From: Lytechinus pictus
Taxonomy: Eukaryota; Echinodermata; Echinoidea; Temnopleuroida; Toxopneustidae
Direction: 5' to 3'
Assembly (NCBI RefSeq): GCF_037042905.1
Contig: NW_026974141.1
Span: 5,758,001 to 5,822,000 of the forward strand
DNA: 64,000 nucleotides
A model generated the notes under the pieces. The model did no database searches, was not told the DNA's origin, and worked only from the letters and a program-made list of their open reading frames with translations. Shown one piece after another: positions 34,425 through 43,302 of the stretch. Made by a program: the position numbers and the translations under genes. Numbering within the stretch: position 1 is the stretch's first letter; each line of letters opens with the position of its first letter.

Positions 34425-35587
34425 CCCTGTCTAAATCCATATCCGTCAAATATATATGTCTTCCGCTCCTGCCTCTTTCAGTGCACCATACATCTACACT
34501 CCCTCTTATTCTTTTTCATTTTGTTATTTTATTTATCTTTTGTACACATACACAAAGAAATGCGAAAATGATGCAAAGTCATAGGAGAGGAAATAACTAG
34601 AAATCTTTATTGGAAATTCGTTTTACATTTCTTTAAAACCATTTGCAGTGCAATCATTTGATTTTTCTTTTAATTTACTCACGTTTTCATTTTTGTTCAA
34701 CTCATCATGCCACAACATACGAGGCTTAACTACATTTCTTTATTTTTACAAAATATGTAATACCGAACTTCTCTCTTTTTAAAAAATACAATCCGATTTT
34801 AAACTCTACTTTTTATTCGCTTATGATAACACGTAAGGAAATTTCTTTTTTATATATATATACAACATGCGATTCTAAACTAATTTTTTTTAAATAAAAA
34901 ATGCAATACCGAGCTTCTTTCCTTAAAAACACAATCCGATTTTAAACTCTACTTTTATTCGCTTATGATAACACGTAAGGATTTTTTTTTTTCATACAAC
35001 ATACGAGGCTTAACTACATTTCTTTATTTTTACAAAATATGTAATACCGAACTTCTCTCTTTTTAAAAAATACAATCCGATTTTAAACTCTACTTTTTAT
35101 TCGCTTATGATAACACGTAAGGAAATTTCTTTTTTATATATATATACAACATGCGATTCTAAACTAATTTTTTTTAAATAAAAAATGCAATACCGAGCTT
35201 CTTTCCTTAAAAACACAATCCGATTTTAAACTCTACTTTTATTCGCTTATGATAACACGTAAGGATTTTTTTTTTCATACAACATACGAGGCTTAACTAC
35301 ATTTCTTTATTTTTACAAAATATGTAATACCGAACTTCTCTCTTTTAAAAAAAAAAAAAATACAATCCGACTTTAAACCTTTCTTTTTATTCGCTTATGA
35401 GAACACATAAGGATTTTTTTTTTTTTCAACATGCTATGCTAAACTACATTTTTTTTTTTTTTTTTTTTTCATCGACAATATTTTAAACATACGACGTGCA
35501 TACGCATAAGATGTTTTTAAAATATGACGAGAAGCTTAAGCTATATCACGTTAATAATACAAAGTGAAACTTCTTTCTACAACCCAT
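34425..35587. other. AT-rich non-coding region of the Polinton
   Basis: About 1.2 kb downstream of the protease gene without a convincing ORF; mostly the 284-bp array plus T runs (35451-35470). Confidence 0.7.
34712..35436. repeat. 284-bp tandem array, about 2.5 copies
   Basis: CATACGAGGCTTAACTACAT recurs with GAGGCT at 34721, 35005 and 35288 (periods 284 and 283). Each unit itself contains two related halves, each ending with TTCGCTTATGATAACACGTA, so a primordial unit of about 140 bp was duplicated first. Copies 1 and 2 are nearly identical. Confidence 0.92.
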
Positions 35588-36121
35588 TTAATAGTGTCTA
35601 TTGTAAAGGGCACGGGCAAACTGGTCGCGCACAAACTTGGCGTCTAACATCGGGTGCTGTCGATTGGTACGCTTGCTCACAAACTGTTGAACGTGACGGT
35701 CGTTGTACCCCTTGTCCTTGACATCGAACATGTTGATGATCGTCTCCATGGGAATTCCCCGGGCTCGGTGCAAGATGTAAAAGATGGCGTACCCGCCACA
35801 CACGGTCGAAAAATAGCTCTGGAGCTGTCGAGGGTTGTGTCTCGGCCTTCCCCGGAGCGTATGGCGGCGAAGAAACTGGCCAATGTCGGGGGGTAGAGGG
35901 TGTTTTCCGTAACTGTCGAATACTTCGCTCCTGCCTGTCCGGTCAAAGAAAATAGAAATCCAGTGCGATCCCTCCTGGTGGCTTCTATCTAGGTTAACGA
36001 CGAATGCCGATGGGTAGTTGATTTTATCCATCGGCAATTTATCCGAAGGATACACTCCGGCAAATATCAGGGATGCTCTTTTGTCGTTACCGAGGATGTT
36101 GGCGATCTCCTTGGTGTTCAT
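35588..36121 (-). CDS. Adenain-like cysteine protease (maturation protease)
   Basis: At 177 aa it is slightly shorter than adenovirus proteases. The catalytic order is visible: His53 in GSHWISIFFD, Asp69 in VFDSYG, Gln101 in QLQSYF and Cys108 in STVCGGYAIFYI, the C5-family arrangement. In adenoviruses and Polintons this enzyme is expected to process capsid and core precursors during virion maturation. It lies two bases downstream of the major capsid gene, the usual neighbour. All key residues are intact. A long AT-rich 3' region follows. Confidence 0.93.
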   Translation of the reverse strand: MNTKEIANILGNDKRASLIFAGVYPSDKLPMDKINYPSAFVVNLDRSHQEGSHWISIFFDRTGRSEVFDSYGKHPLPPDIGQFLRRHTLRGRPRHNPRQLQSYFSTVCGGYAIFYILHRARGIPMETIINMFDVKDKGYNDRHVQQFVSKRTNRQHPMLDAKFVRDQFARALYNRHY

Positions 36122-36123
36122 CT

Positions 36124-37461
36124 TTACACGCTGAAGTCGTAGAGGATGTTTCTAGCTCTGTCGATTTCGACCACGTTCTCAAAAGTTCCAATGACGATGA
36201 TGTTGATGGTCCTGGGGAGCGGTTCCTTGAAATGAATATCCAGACGGAGATTCCCGTTCTTTCGGAGGTTGAAACTTCCTTCCGAATTTCCGGTGGGCGT
36301 CAGATCGAAAGCAAACATGGTGAACCCTCTACCGTAGTCATCTCTCGAAATGTAGAGTTCGGGCTGCATTTCGAGCTTATTAAGCTCCGAAAAGAGGGTG
36401 TAATATTCTCGCAGGTATTCTTTTCCCGTGCCACCTTCGAAGTCTGGCTGGAAAGGTTTGCTAGGGACGAGCTTCCCATCCACATCAAGGGCCAGGTAAT
36501 TGGTCTTGAAATGCTGAAAGTTGAACGGGTTCTTTTCGTAATTCCCGTTGAACGCCCTGTTGTCGACCATGGCCACGACCACCTTCTTCGGCAGCTGGCC
36601 TAAGAACACGTGATCTTGCTGGAGGGACATCTGACCGGTCGAGACCGAGATCACTTTCGTGACCACGCGGTCGATGGGATACTTGGCCGTGGTCTTCTCC
36701 AACGCTCTCTCTAGAGTCAAGGCCGTTGAAGGCGATACTTTGATCTTCCTTACGTAGAGGGTGCAACTTTCGATCTTGACACGGTAGCCAGAAGCCGGAG
36801 TGTTGGTCATGAGGCTGAACGCATCCTTGTGACGTATGAGTTTCACGCGAAGATCTACCCCATTGATGAGATAGCGGGGTTGAAAGAAGAGGTCGGCGTG
36901 AATGGGTGAGATCATCTCGATCAAGGCCGAATTTTTCGCGTACCTGTACCTAGCACTCAATCCTTCGTTTTCATCGGCATCACCATCTTCTGGGGATGGC
37001 TCTGCAACATCCATCTTGCCCGGAGTGTCCCTTTGAAAGAGGCTCATGGTGTAGAGAGACTTCAGCGCAGCAGGACCATAGTTGAGCATGACATCGGCGT
37101 AGGCCCGGTAGGGGTAGGTCGGCATAGAAGGTGTGACGATTTTCTCATTCAGGCTGACATCCACCTGACTAAAGAGGGACTGCATGAAGAGATTTACGGG
37201 TCCAACCTTATCCGTCGGCTCCAAGTTGGCGCCATTGGCTTTCACCACTCTAGCTTTCACTTGAAGGTAGGTTTTTGCCAGGTCGACGTATTCCGTTCCG
37301 CTGCCCGACACAAAAAATTCGATTGGACCGCTGTCAATGTTAGCGATGGGGTGATAATCAACGGCATACCCGTCTTCGACCGCCAGCTGGGTCGGCGGCA
37401 CCGTGAACAGGTCCAGCGCGCTGGTTGTGCAAGGACAGCTTTTTTCGTGTACGAGTGCCAT
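36124..37461 (-). CDS. Major capsid protein, double jelly-roll (Polinton hexon-like)
   Basis: The 445 aa open frame matches the metazoan Polinton major capsid protein. Recognisable segments are DSGPIEFFVSGSGTEYVDLA and YLQVKARV near the start, NLFMQSLFSQVDVSLN, YPYRAYADVMLNYG, the middle YLINGVDLRVKLIRH, LPKKVVVAMVDNRAFNG, and the C-terminal FAFDLTP / GNLRLDIHFKEPLP. The double jelly-roll fold of this family forms trimeric capsomers in icosahedral virions. It lies between the pVI-like gene (6 bp) and the protease (2 bp), suggesting joint expression. No lesion was seen. Confidence 0.93.
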   Translation of the reverse strand: MALVHEKSCPCTTSALDLFTVPPTQLAVEDGYAVDYHPIANIDSGPIEFFVSGSGTEYVDLAKTYLQVKARVVKANGANLEPTDKVGPVNLFMQSLFSQVDVSLNEKIVTPSMPTYPYRAYADVMLNYGPAALKSLYTMSLFQRDTPGKMDVAEPSPEDGDADENEGLSARYRYAKNSALIEMISPIHADLFFQPRYLINGVDLRVKLIRHKDAFSLMTNTPASGYRVKIESCTLYVRKIKVSPSTALTLERALEKTTAKYPIDRVVTKVISVSTGQMSLQQDHVFLGQLPKKVVVAMVDNRAFNGNYEKNPFNFQHFKTNYLALDVDGKLVPSKPFQPDFEGGTGKEYLREYYTLFSELNKLEMQPELYISRDDYGRGFTMFAFDLTPTGNSEGSFNLRKNGNLRLDIHFKEPLPRTINIIVIGTFENVVEIDRARNILYDFSV

Positions 37462-37467
37462 GTTGTT

Positions 37468-37992
37468 CTAATCGAAGATGTCGTCAAACTTTTTCTTGGA
37501 GCGTGATGCACGACGTTTGCTGGCTACTTTACGACTGTGACTCGGTGCAGACTGGGGGGCTCCTTTTATGGGCTCTCTTCTTCTTTTCTTGGATCCGCCC
37601 GCCTTTCCGCTTTCTCGACGCTTCCTTTTACGGGACGGCTGCTTCTTGTCAGTTATATTGTCCAGGGCGGATGTGATACCCGATTCCAATCCTGCCTTCA
37701 TGGCTTGTTTGACAAGTTTGGGAGCATTTTTCTTGATGACGGGAATGGCGGTCTTCAGCGCATTCCTGGCGAGAGCGGTCGCACCAACTTTGGCGATTTT
37801 TGGAACCGCTTTTATCCCGGTGGTGATAGCTGCTCTCCCTACCGGTATGGCCAACCGGAACAAACTGGATAGAATGCCACCAAAACCGTGACCCCTCTGA
37901 TAAGGCGAGCCTTTAAAGACGGGAAGCCCACGCCCTCTCTGGTGACGTCCATAATAGTCTGCGTATGCTGCCGGAGAAACGAGCTCCATCAT
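37468..37992 (-). CDS. Basic virion-associated protein, pVI-like
   Basis: 174 aa. A glycine-rich start is followed by an amphipathic segment (GFGGILSSLFRLAIPVGR, about 36-53) and an alanine/lysine helix region (NALKTAIPVIKKNAPKLV). The C-terminal third is dominated by KRKRR/KKRRR clusters. This resembles adenovirus pVI/pX-type proteins, which link DNA, capsid and membrane; homology is inferred from composition and position only. A TATA box lies 60 bp upstream. It is 6 bp upstream of the major capsid gene. Confidence 0.75.
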   Translation of the reverse strand: MMELVSPAAYADYYGRHQRGRGLPVFKGSPYQRGHGFGGILSSLFRLAIPVGRAAITTGIKAVPKIAKVGATALARNALKTAIPVIKKNAPKLVKQAMKAGLESGITSALDNITDKKQPSRKRKRRESGKAGGSKKRRREPIKGAPQSAPSHSRKVASKRRASRSKKKFDDIFD

Positions 37993-38051
37993 CTGTGGCG
38001 TTGATTCGGATCGTAAGCGGTAGAATGATACCTCCTCCTAGACACACCTTC

Positions 38052-38058
38052 ATTTATA
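38052..38058 (-). promoter_or_regulatory. TATA box for the pVI-like gene
   Basis: TATAAAT on the minus strand, 60 bp before ATG 37992. It overlaps the stop codon of the 51-aa basic peptide. Confidence 0.5.
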
Positions 38059-38209
38059 TTCTGCGTCTGCGCCGATGGGTTCTGCCCATCTTTTCCAGGC
38101 GTTTTATGACCTGTCTCACTCGGTGCAGGGTCACCTTCGATTTTTTCTTTCTCCTCGCTAGACGGTGTCGTTGTTGTTTTTTCCGTTGTACCTTCCTGCG
38201 TCTTGCCAT
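38054..38209 (-). CDS. 51-aa arginine/lysine-rich peptide
   Basis: ATG 38209 to TAA 38054. About half of the residues are Arg or Lys, starting MARRRKVQRKKQQRHRLARR and ending THRRRRRI. It fits exactly between the minor capsid stop (38215) and the pVI-like start (37992). Small basic peptides of this kind (adenovirus mu/pVII analogues) condense genomic DNA in virions; that function is inferred from composition and place. It is short enough to be missed by most gene callers. Confidence 0.65.
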   Translation of the reverse strand: MARRRKVQRKKQQRHRLARRKKKSKVTLHRVRQVIKRLEKMGRTHRRRRRI

Positions 38210-38214
38210 CGGGT

Positions 38215-38994
38215 CTACAGGTAACTGGGAGCCTTTCTTCTAAGATGAATCGTTAGGATGACGGTTCCACGCGTGAATGGCACCGACTCGCCCGTTCCAT
38301 CTCTTATATCGATCTCGATCGTGTCAAATACTTTTGTTTGAACTCGTTTGTAATGGGGGGTGTGGTAATGGACCGAGAGTTGCATGCCTTTTCGATTTTC
38401 CACGTTGACAGCCCGGAGCAGGGGTGCCAGGCTGTTCCCCACGGTTTCGTGCTCCACGATGTCCGTATAGATGAAAAGGTTGTCGATGGGGTTCAGATTG
38501 TAGGTTCGTGGGGGGATCACTCGACCCAGTATCACCTCGATATCGGATTCGAATCCCAACATGCGGGCGATTTTCCCCTTCAGAATCAGCTGACATCCAT
38601 CGCTCAAGTCGAAAAGGATTTTTTCCGCATGCTCCATGATGGTAATCTGACAGTCTTCGGCAGTGGCTCCTTCCGGTACATTCGGTCTGATTTCTTCCAC
38701 GAGTGCTTCGATGTTTGAATAGTAACCTTCTCTGAGTTGCTTTTGGAAATACCGACTTTTTCGAATGTATTGTACCGTTGATTTGGACGGATGATTCTCC
38801 TCTGTAATTAGATTATACCATGAAGTCGGGAAAGAGGCGTCAACGAGGGCGCACTCGTATTCTCCGGCAAGATGCACGGGTTGGGGGAGTTTTACTTTGA
38901 AGTTTGTCAGCGTGTTGTCCGGAAATTCTTCTATGCTGCTGTTCGACGGTAGGGTGATGAAAAAAGAATCTTGCGTCGTTATCGTTCCGGCCAT
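38215..38994 (-). CDS. Minor capsid (penton-like) protein, single jelly-roll
   Basis: The 259 aa open frame has the typical Polinton penton opening, DSFFITLPSNSS, then NTLTNFKVKLPQPVHLAGEY and VDASFPTSWYNL. The C-terminal strands include IYTDIVEHETVGNSLAPLLR and FDTIEIDIRDGTGESVPF, both recurrent in this family. It is expected to form pentamers at capsid vertices. It lies between integrase (37 bp) and the 51-aa peptide (5 bp). A CATAAAG TATA-like box sits at about 39029-39035. Confidence 0.9.
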   Translation of the reverse strand: MAGTITTQDSFFITLPSNSSIEEFPDNTLTNFKVKLPQPVHLAGEYECALVDASFPTSWYNLITEENHPSKSTVQYIRKSRYFQKQLREGYYSNIEALVEEIRPNVPEGATAEDCQITIMEHAEKILFDLSDGCQLILKGKIARMLGFESDIEVILGRVIPPRTYNLNPIDNLFIYTDIVEHETVGNSLAPLLRAVNVENRKGMQLSVHYHTPHYKRVQTKVFDTIEIDIRDGTGESVPFTRGTVILTIHLRRKAPSYL

Positions 38995-39031
38995 CTTGAT
39001 GAAATGACGTTCCTCGCTGCTTGACAGCTCT

Positions 39032-40132
39032 TTATGGGGATGTTGGTCGTTGCTGTAGCCGTTTTACATCCGTGGTCCAGCCCGAAAATTTCTCGGGCCA
39101 ATTCAGGTACTTGACGTAATATTCTTTGACCCCGTTACGCTTCCGAGTCTTTAATATTTTTTCGATGGGGAAATAGTCTTCATCCTTCAGGCGAACTTTT
39201 TGGAGTTCTTCGTGGTAGAAAGTCCCTTGCAACGTTTCACCCGCCAGGTCTGAAATGCGATACACGGGAGGATGACGAGGCACACGCTGTATCACACGGA
39301 AGACTTCCTCGGTCCAGCCTGGCAAATACCCTTTCTTGAAAGGTCGGGCAAGCATGGAGATGCGAACGTGGTCTCCAACGTTTAGCCGGAACCTGGTCTT
39401 TGGCAGAGGGCGATTACCATACATCTCATTCCACACCTGCAATTCTATCTCGTCCGTCACTTCTCGCGGGGCCACACCGATGCTCCTGTGTGTCCTCGCG
39501 TTATAAGAACTCAAAAACTCTGGCAACACATCCATGTATTTCCTGGTATTCCTGTCCGTGAAGTAGCGAAACAGGCGGGTTTTGAGACTCCGGTTAAAAC
39601 GTTCCACCACCGATGCGTGGGTCTCGTTATTGGTGTTGTAAAAGCTGATGTGATTCTCTTTGAGCAAGGCTTGAAAATTCTTGTTGGTGAACTCCGTCCC
39701 CTGATCAGCCTGCACCTTGTAAGGGAAACGTCCTCCTTTCAAAATATGCTTAAAGGCCTTCACCAGGGAAACCCCCGTTTTATTCTTTAACGGCACTGCC
39801 CAGCCATACTTGCTAAACACGTCGATCACGGTCAGAATGAATTTGTGACCCCTGTTAACTCTGGAAAATCGAGAAACATCCACGAGGTCGATCTGCCAGA
39901 GGAAATCGATTCCATGAGAGTAGACCCTATTGCGGGGATATCTCCTCCGAAGTGGCTTGTGTTTGGTGTAGGTCGGAAGACTCTGAAGGAATTCCTTGAC
40001 CTTTCTTCTGCTGACCTTCAGTCCCTCCTTTTTCGCAGCTTGATACAGGTTTTCGGCTCCACCAAAACTTCCAGGATGATCGGCGTTGCGATAAATGTTT
40101 TCCAGCTCCTTTTCCGTCGACATCATCCGCAC
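39032..40132 (-). CDS. Retroviral-type integrase with C-terminal chromodomain
   Basis: 366 aa. The rve core shows Asp82 in WQIDLVD, Asp143 in QADQGTEF and Glu177 in SVVERFN, i.e. an intact DDE triad with 33 residues between the second and third. Family-typical VIDVFSKYGWAVPLKNK and FLSSYNARTHRSIG are present. The C-terminus (about 320-362) reads YFPIEKILKTRKRNG, YYVKYLNWPEKFSGW, a chromodomain with its aromatic residues, which may steer insertion to methylated histones (inference). The enzyme is expected to insert the element with a 6-bp duplication, as seen here. Frame intact. Confidence 0.95.
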   Translation of the reverse strand: MRMMSTEKELENIYRNADHPGSFGGAENLYQAAKKEGLKVSRRKVKEFLQSLPTYTKHKPLRRRYPRNRVYSHGIDFLWQIDLVDVSRFSRVNRGHKFILTVIDVFSKYGWAVPLKNKTGVSLVKAFKHILKGGRFPYKVQADQGTEFTNKNFQALLKENHISFYNTNNETHASVVERFNRSLKTRLFRYFTDRNTRKYMDVLPEFLSSYNARTHRSIGVAPREVTDEIELQVWNEMYGNRPLPKTRFRLNVGDHVRISMLARPFKKGYLPGWTEEVFRVIQRVPRHPPVYRISDLAGETLQGTFYHEELQKVRLKDEDYFPIEKILKTRKRNGVKEYYVKYLNWPEKFSGWTTDVKRLQQRPTSP

Positions 40133-40249
40133 CCCTGATATAGATGCTACCTCTACAGCATGCCAAGACGCACCTTAACTTTCGAAACTGAAGATGAAAT
40201 GTGGGAAGTTTTAGCCAGTCCATTCTTTTTAACGGCTCCACCCCGTTCA

Positions 40250-40942
40250 CTAATCTGGATAATGACTGACCCAGTCCCAGGATGCCTTGACTCTTTTATG
40301 CTTTCTTTTGGATGATCTGACGGGTGTTGAGGTGGCTAGCGTGCTCTCATCCACGCTTTCAGGATGCATCGTCTCCCAACTGACCCCGTCGGCGACCAAA
40401 TCCCTGGGAGGGTTTAGCCGAGAGAGGGCGAGAGCAAATTCACCCCACCCTCGAGGACGAATCTTCCCGGGTCTCGATCTGGAAAGGATGTCCTTGATGA
40501 GGTCCAAGGCGTGAGTGCCAGACACCGTCGTTCCGTTATTCATCATTTCCCCTCTCCGACTAAAAGCCAGCGTGGATCCTCCTTCGTTCTGAATGAGTTG
40601 TACGAGGCGTTTTCCTTTTCCTTTGAGGGACTTGGTCAGTCCGTCTATCACTGCCTCCCCCCACGAGATCTGAGGGTCGGGATCGGGCGTCTCCGCTTCT
40701 TGCACGGTGACGGCCACCGGCTGGTTCAGTTTTTGGTGCAGGGTTATGTATCCGAGAAGAGCCTGCTGATAAAGTTTGACCTTTTGATCGAGGGGGATGT
40801 CATTGCGTCTCAAAATAGTTTGCATCTGCGTATCCAAGTTGTCCAAACCTTGGTAAGCGGGTTGCTGGGTGGAATGTGGAGAGTGAGAAAATTGCTGGGC
40901 CATTTCCTGAGGCACGAGAACCATTTTCTTGGCGTTATCCAT
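40250..40942 (-). CDS. Polinton-associated conserved hypothetical protein (230 aa)
   Basis: It starts MDNAKKMVLVPQEMAQQF, a style seen at the start of uncharacterised Polinton proteins. The centre carries GKRLVQLIQNEGGSTLAF and GTHALDLIKDILSRSR, and the C-terminus has RGWGEFALALSRLN and a basic patch (RSSKRKHKRVK). No enzymatic motif was seen. It lies between integrase and the 144-aa gene (4 bp gap). Function unknown; a virion or assembly role is possible from context. Confidence 0.75.
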   Translation of the reverse strand: MDNAKKMVLVPQEMAQQFSHSPHSTQQPAYQGLDNLDTQMQTILRRNDIPLDQKVKLYQQALLGYITLHQKLNQPVAVTVQEAETPDPDPQISWGEAVIDGLTKSLKGKGKRLVQLIQNEGGSTLAFSRRGEMMNNGTTVSGTHALDLIKDILSRSRPGKIRPRGWGEFALALSRLNPPRDLVADGVSWETMHPESVDESTLATSTPVRSSKRKHKRVKASWDWVSHYPD

Positions 40943-40946
40943 GACT

Positions 40947-41381
40947 CTATCGGCGATGCCTCACGACCCGACTGATCTTCTTCGTGTTGGTCACGGCTTT
41001 CTTATTCCGTGCAGCTGCACGCCGTCGCCTTCTTCTGTCCACGGCCTTTTTTATTCCTCCGACGACCAAATTGCCGAGAAGGCCTAAAATCGGCCCAGCC
41101 AGCAGAGAGAGAAAACCCCCTCTTTGGTGGACAATTTTTTTCTTCTTGGCGAATGACACGCTGCGATCTCCCAGTTCTCTGATTCGTGCTCTGTGTCTTT
41201 TTAGTTGTTTGGTTTCCCGGTTGGAGAGGTTAAGGCAGCCTCGTAAAACGTTGTGGCATATTTCGGAGAGACACTTGCAAAGGTCGTCCGAAGCTCCTTC
41301 GAGTATAGCATTCTTCTGTTTCGGGGTTCCACGAGCCAGCACTTCCAAGAAGGGGGTGTTTCTCTCTAATCTGTTTGCCAT
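40947..41381 (-). CDS. Polinton-associated basic protein with hydrophobic helix (144 aa)
   Basis: The N-terminal half is helical with cysteines (DDLCKCLSEICHNVLRGC). A conserved-looking linker (RIRELGDRSVSFAKKKKIV) leads into a hydrophobic glycine-containing segment, GGFLSLLAGPILGLLGNLVV (about 88-107), followed by six arginines. Proteins of this shape recur next to the ATPase in animal Polintons. The hydrophobic stretch could be membrane-active, like adenovirus pVI; this is inference. A TATA-like TATAAG lies 61 bp upstream. Confidence 0.75.
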   Translation of the reverse strand: MANRLERNTPFLEVLARGTPKQKNAILEGASDDLCKCLSEICHNVLRGCLNLSNRETKQLKRHRARIRELGDRSVSFAKKKKIVHQRGGFLSLLAGPILGLLGNLVVGGIKKAVDRRRRRRAAARNKKAVTNTKKISRVVRHRR

Positions 41382-41441
41382 TGGGGTGTTGTCTCATCAC
41401 CCTCGAATTTAAAACTAAAGCCTTGAATCCTGTTCACACCT

Positions 41442-41447
41442 CTTATA
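41442..41447 (-). promoter_or_regulatory. TATA-like box for the 144-aa gene
   Basis: TATAAG on the minus strand, 61 bp before ATG 41381 and just upstream of the ATPase stop codon (41449). Confidence 0.45.
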
Positions 41448-41448
41448 T

Positions 41449-42192
41449 TTATTTCCTCAAGTACGCAACGTGCACATCCCCAGGAAAGATGCCAGTTCTC
41501 ACTCGCACCTGCTCCGGCGTTTCGGGTTTCAAATCTATGAACAGGTAACCGAAAGGGGTAGATGTGGCATCTTGATAACTTTCCTGTATGAATTTGGGCC
41601 GGTCGGGGGCCAGCTGGCGGGCCAAGTATTGAATTTGAGACCGATCCCTCGTATTTTTGGTGAGTACGAGAATGTCAGCATTCAAACTTATACTGCGGCT
41701 CTGAGATCCTCGGTGAAAAATATTTTGGGTCAAGAGAACCACGGATGTATTCAGGTGGTGGGAATGAATGGCAAAGAGCTTGGTAACTCGGGCATCTTTG
41801 GAGGCGTCGGACATAAGATCGTCGAGCACCAGCAGATTTGGATGGGCGGTGTTGAACTGCGTAGGAAGGTCGTCGGGCAATCCTTCGTGAAATTCTACAT
41901 TGGGAATTTCCGTTTGAATCTGTGAAAAAGTCTCCCGTTGGTATTGCCCGTAACACCAGAGTATTTTGACGAATTGTCGGTCAAACAACGTCTCTCCGTT
42001 TTTCAACAATTTCCTTATCAAGGTCGTTTTGCCGGACATGGATGGTCCTGCCAGTATCATCCTAAACGGTGTCTTAATTCGCAGGTCCATGGTTAATACT
42101 AACCCTCGTGGTAAAAACAATGTCATATATACCTGTTGAGGATCGGGTTTTAATTCGTTCACGATGTAACGCGGGCACTTCCCAATGTTCAT
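41449..42192 (-). CDS. Genome-packaging ATPase (FtsK/HerA, A32-like)
   Basis: 247 aa. Walker A is GPSMSGKTT (49-57, Lys55). Walker B is NLLVLDDLM (119-127, Asp124/Asp125). A downstream NTSVVLLTQNIF supplies the conserved glutamine of this class. The family pumps DNA into capsids of adeno-like, Polinton and large DNA viruses. The frame starts one base after the PolB stop codon; Met35 is a possible later start since most relatives begin close to Walker A. Intact. Confidence 0.93.
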   Translation of the reverse strand: MNIGKCPRYIVNELKPDPQQVYMTLFLPRGLVLTMDLRIKTPFRMILAGPSMSGKTTLIRKLLKNGETLFDRQFVKILWCYGQYQRETFSQIQTEIPNVEFHEGLPDDLPTQFNTAHPNLLVLDDLMSDASKDARVTKLFAIHSHHLNTSVVLLTQNIFHRGSQSRSISLNADILVLTKNTRDRSQIQYLARQLAPDRPKFIQESYQDATSTPFGYLFIDLKPETPEQVRVRTGIFPGDVHVAYLRK

Positions 42193-42929
42193 TTAGTAGC
42201 CATACGGTAGCGTGTTATAATCGGCCATCTTGACGCGTTTATCGAACACCACGCGGTGAGCCTTCTGTTCCGTTCTTGTGACCAACTGCCCATTCCGTGT
42301 ACGAGCGATGCGTCTGGGATCGGTGATGACATTGGCCGCTTTTCCATCGCACACCATGGATTTGAGACTTTCAAAATTGACCACTCGCTTGTTTCTCAAA
42401 TTTAAGGTAATGCCACGGACCTTGCATACGGTAGAATAGTTTCCGCTCTCCCCCTCATACACTCTGTAGGCGTAATTTTTACTGCCGCCCGAGCAAAATT
42501 CTTCGATGAAACTTCCTTCTCCATAGCACTCCAGCTCATCCGTCATATCCCCCAAGAAATTTCCTGTTTCAACCTTTGGGGCGCCCTCTCTGTCGACGAA
42601 GATGACCGAGTCGGTGTCGTAGTACAGCACGCGGTCTTGCAAAATGTCCAGGTAGCTGTACAACTTAAGCCTGGCCTGTGCCGTGGTGTAGGCCGCAACC
42701 ACCACGTTCGTGTTTCCGAGGCTGGTTTCAAAATCCTCTTCCGGGACACTGACCACCTTGGCAACTTGATCCGTGGGGAAATCGACTCGTAAGACTTCTC
42801 GAGTTTCGTCAGTGAGCCGTTGATAGAAAGCCCCAGGGTCGGTGAAGTATTCGGCTTTGGCAAGATTTCCTCGCTGTCCCATCTTTCCCCACATACAATT
42901 GAGGGCCGACTTAGCTACTGCTCGGAGAC
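42193..42929 (-). CDS. PolB last exon (palm motif C and thumb)
   Basis: It starts after the acceptor TTGTTTAG at 42930-42937 with two bases completing a codon. The WGKMGQR block of motif B follows at once, and RVLYYDTDSVIFVD carries the two catalytic aspartates of motif C. It ends at the stop codon one base before the ATPase start. The ATG at 42894 is internal to the exon and not a start. Confidence 0.9.
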
Positions 42930-43302
42930 CTAAACAATTAAATGGAACAAAAAATGATCGTAGGTCATTGGATCTATTTATGATTGCATAGCTACAAGAT
43001 TCCTTTCGTGAATTTTAACGATGTTTCTATTAGTATTATCTATATCATAATCGCGGTTTCAGTGTAATAATTTTCTTTATCATGATTTTAGATATAATAG
43101 TATTTTAAATTATAAGTGTAATGTGAACATCTTTCTTATAATGGGTAAAGAAGTGCAAGTTTCCAACTTTCAATTTCATTATTATTAATTCCATGCATTT
43201 ATTTTTCATCCTATCGATATATTTATATTTGTTATTATTATTTTTTTTTTTTTCAATTTATACTTTTAATTCTTGTTTACGTTTAGATAATGCAACACTC
43301 AC
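42930..43302 (-). other. PolB intron 2 (373 bp)
   Basis: Donor GTGAGT at 43302-43297, acceptor TTTAG ending at 42930. It is much richer in AT than the exons, has stops in all relevant frames, and phase 1 on both sides. Confidence 0.88.

Noticed and set aside
36073-36603. 176-aa plus-strand ORF
   Set aside because: It lies antisense to the major capsid gene, which has clear family motifs; same for other plus-strand ORFs between 35.6 and 46.3 kb.
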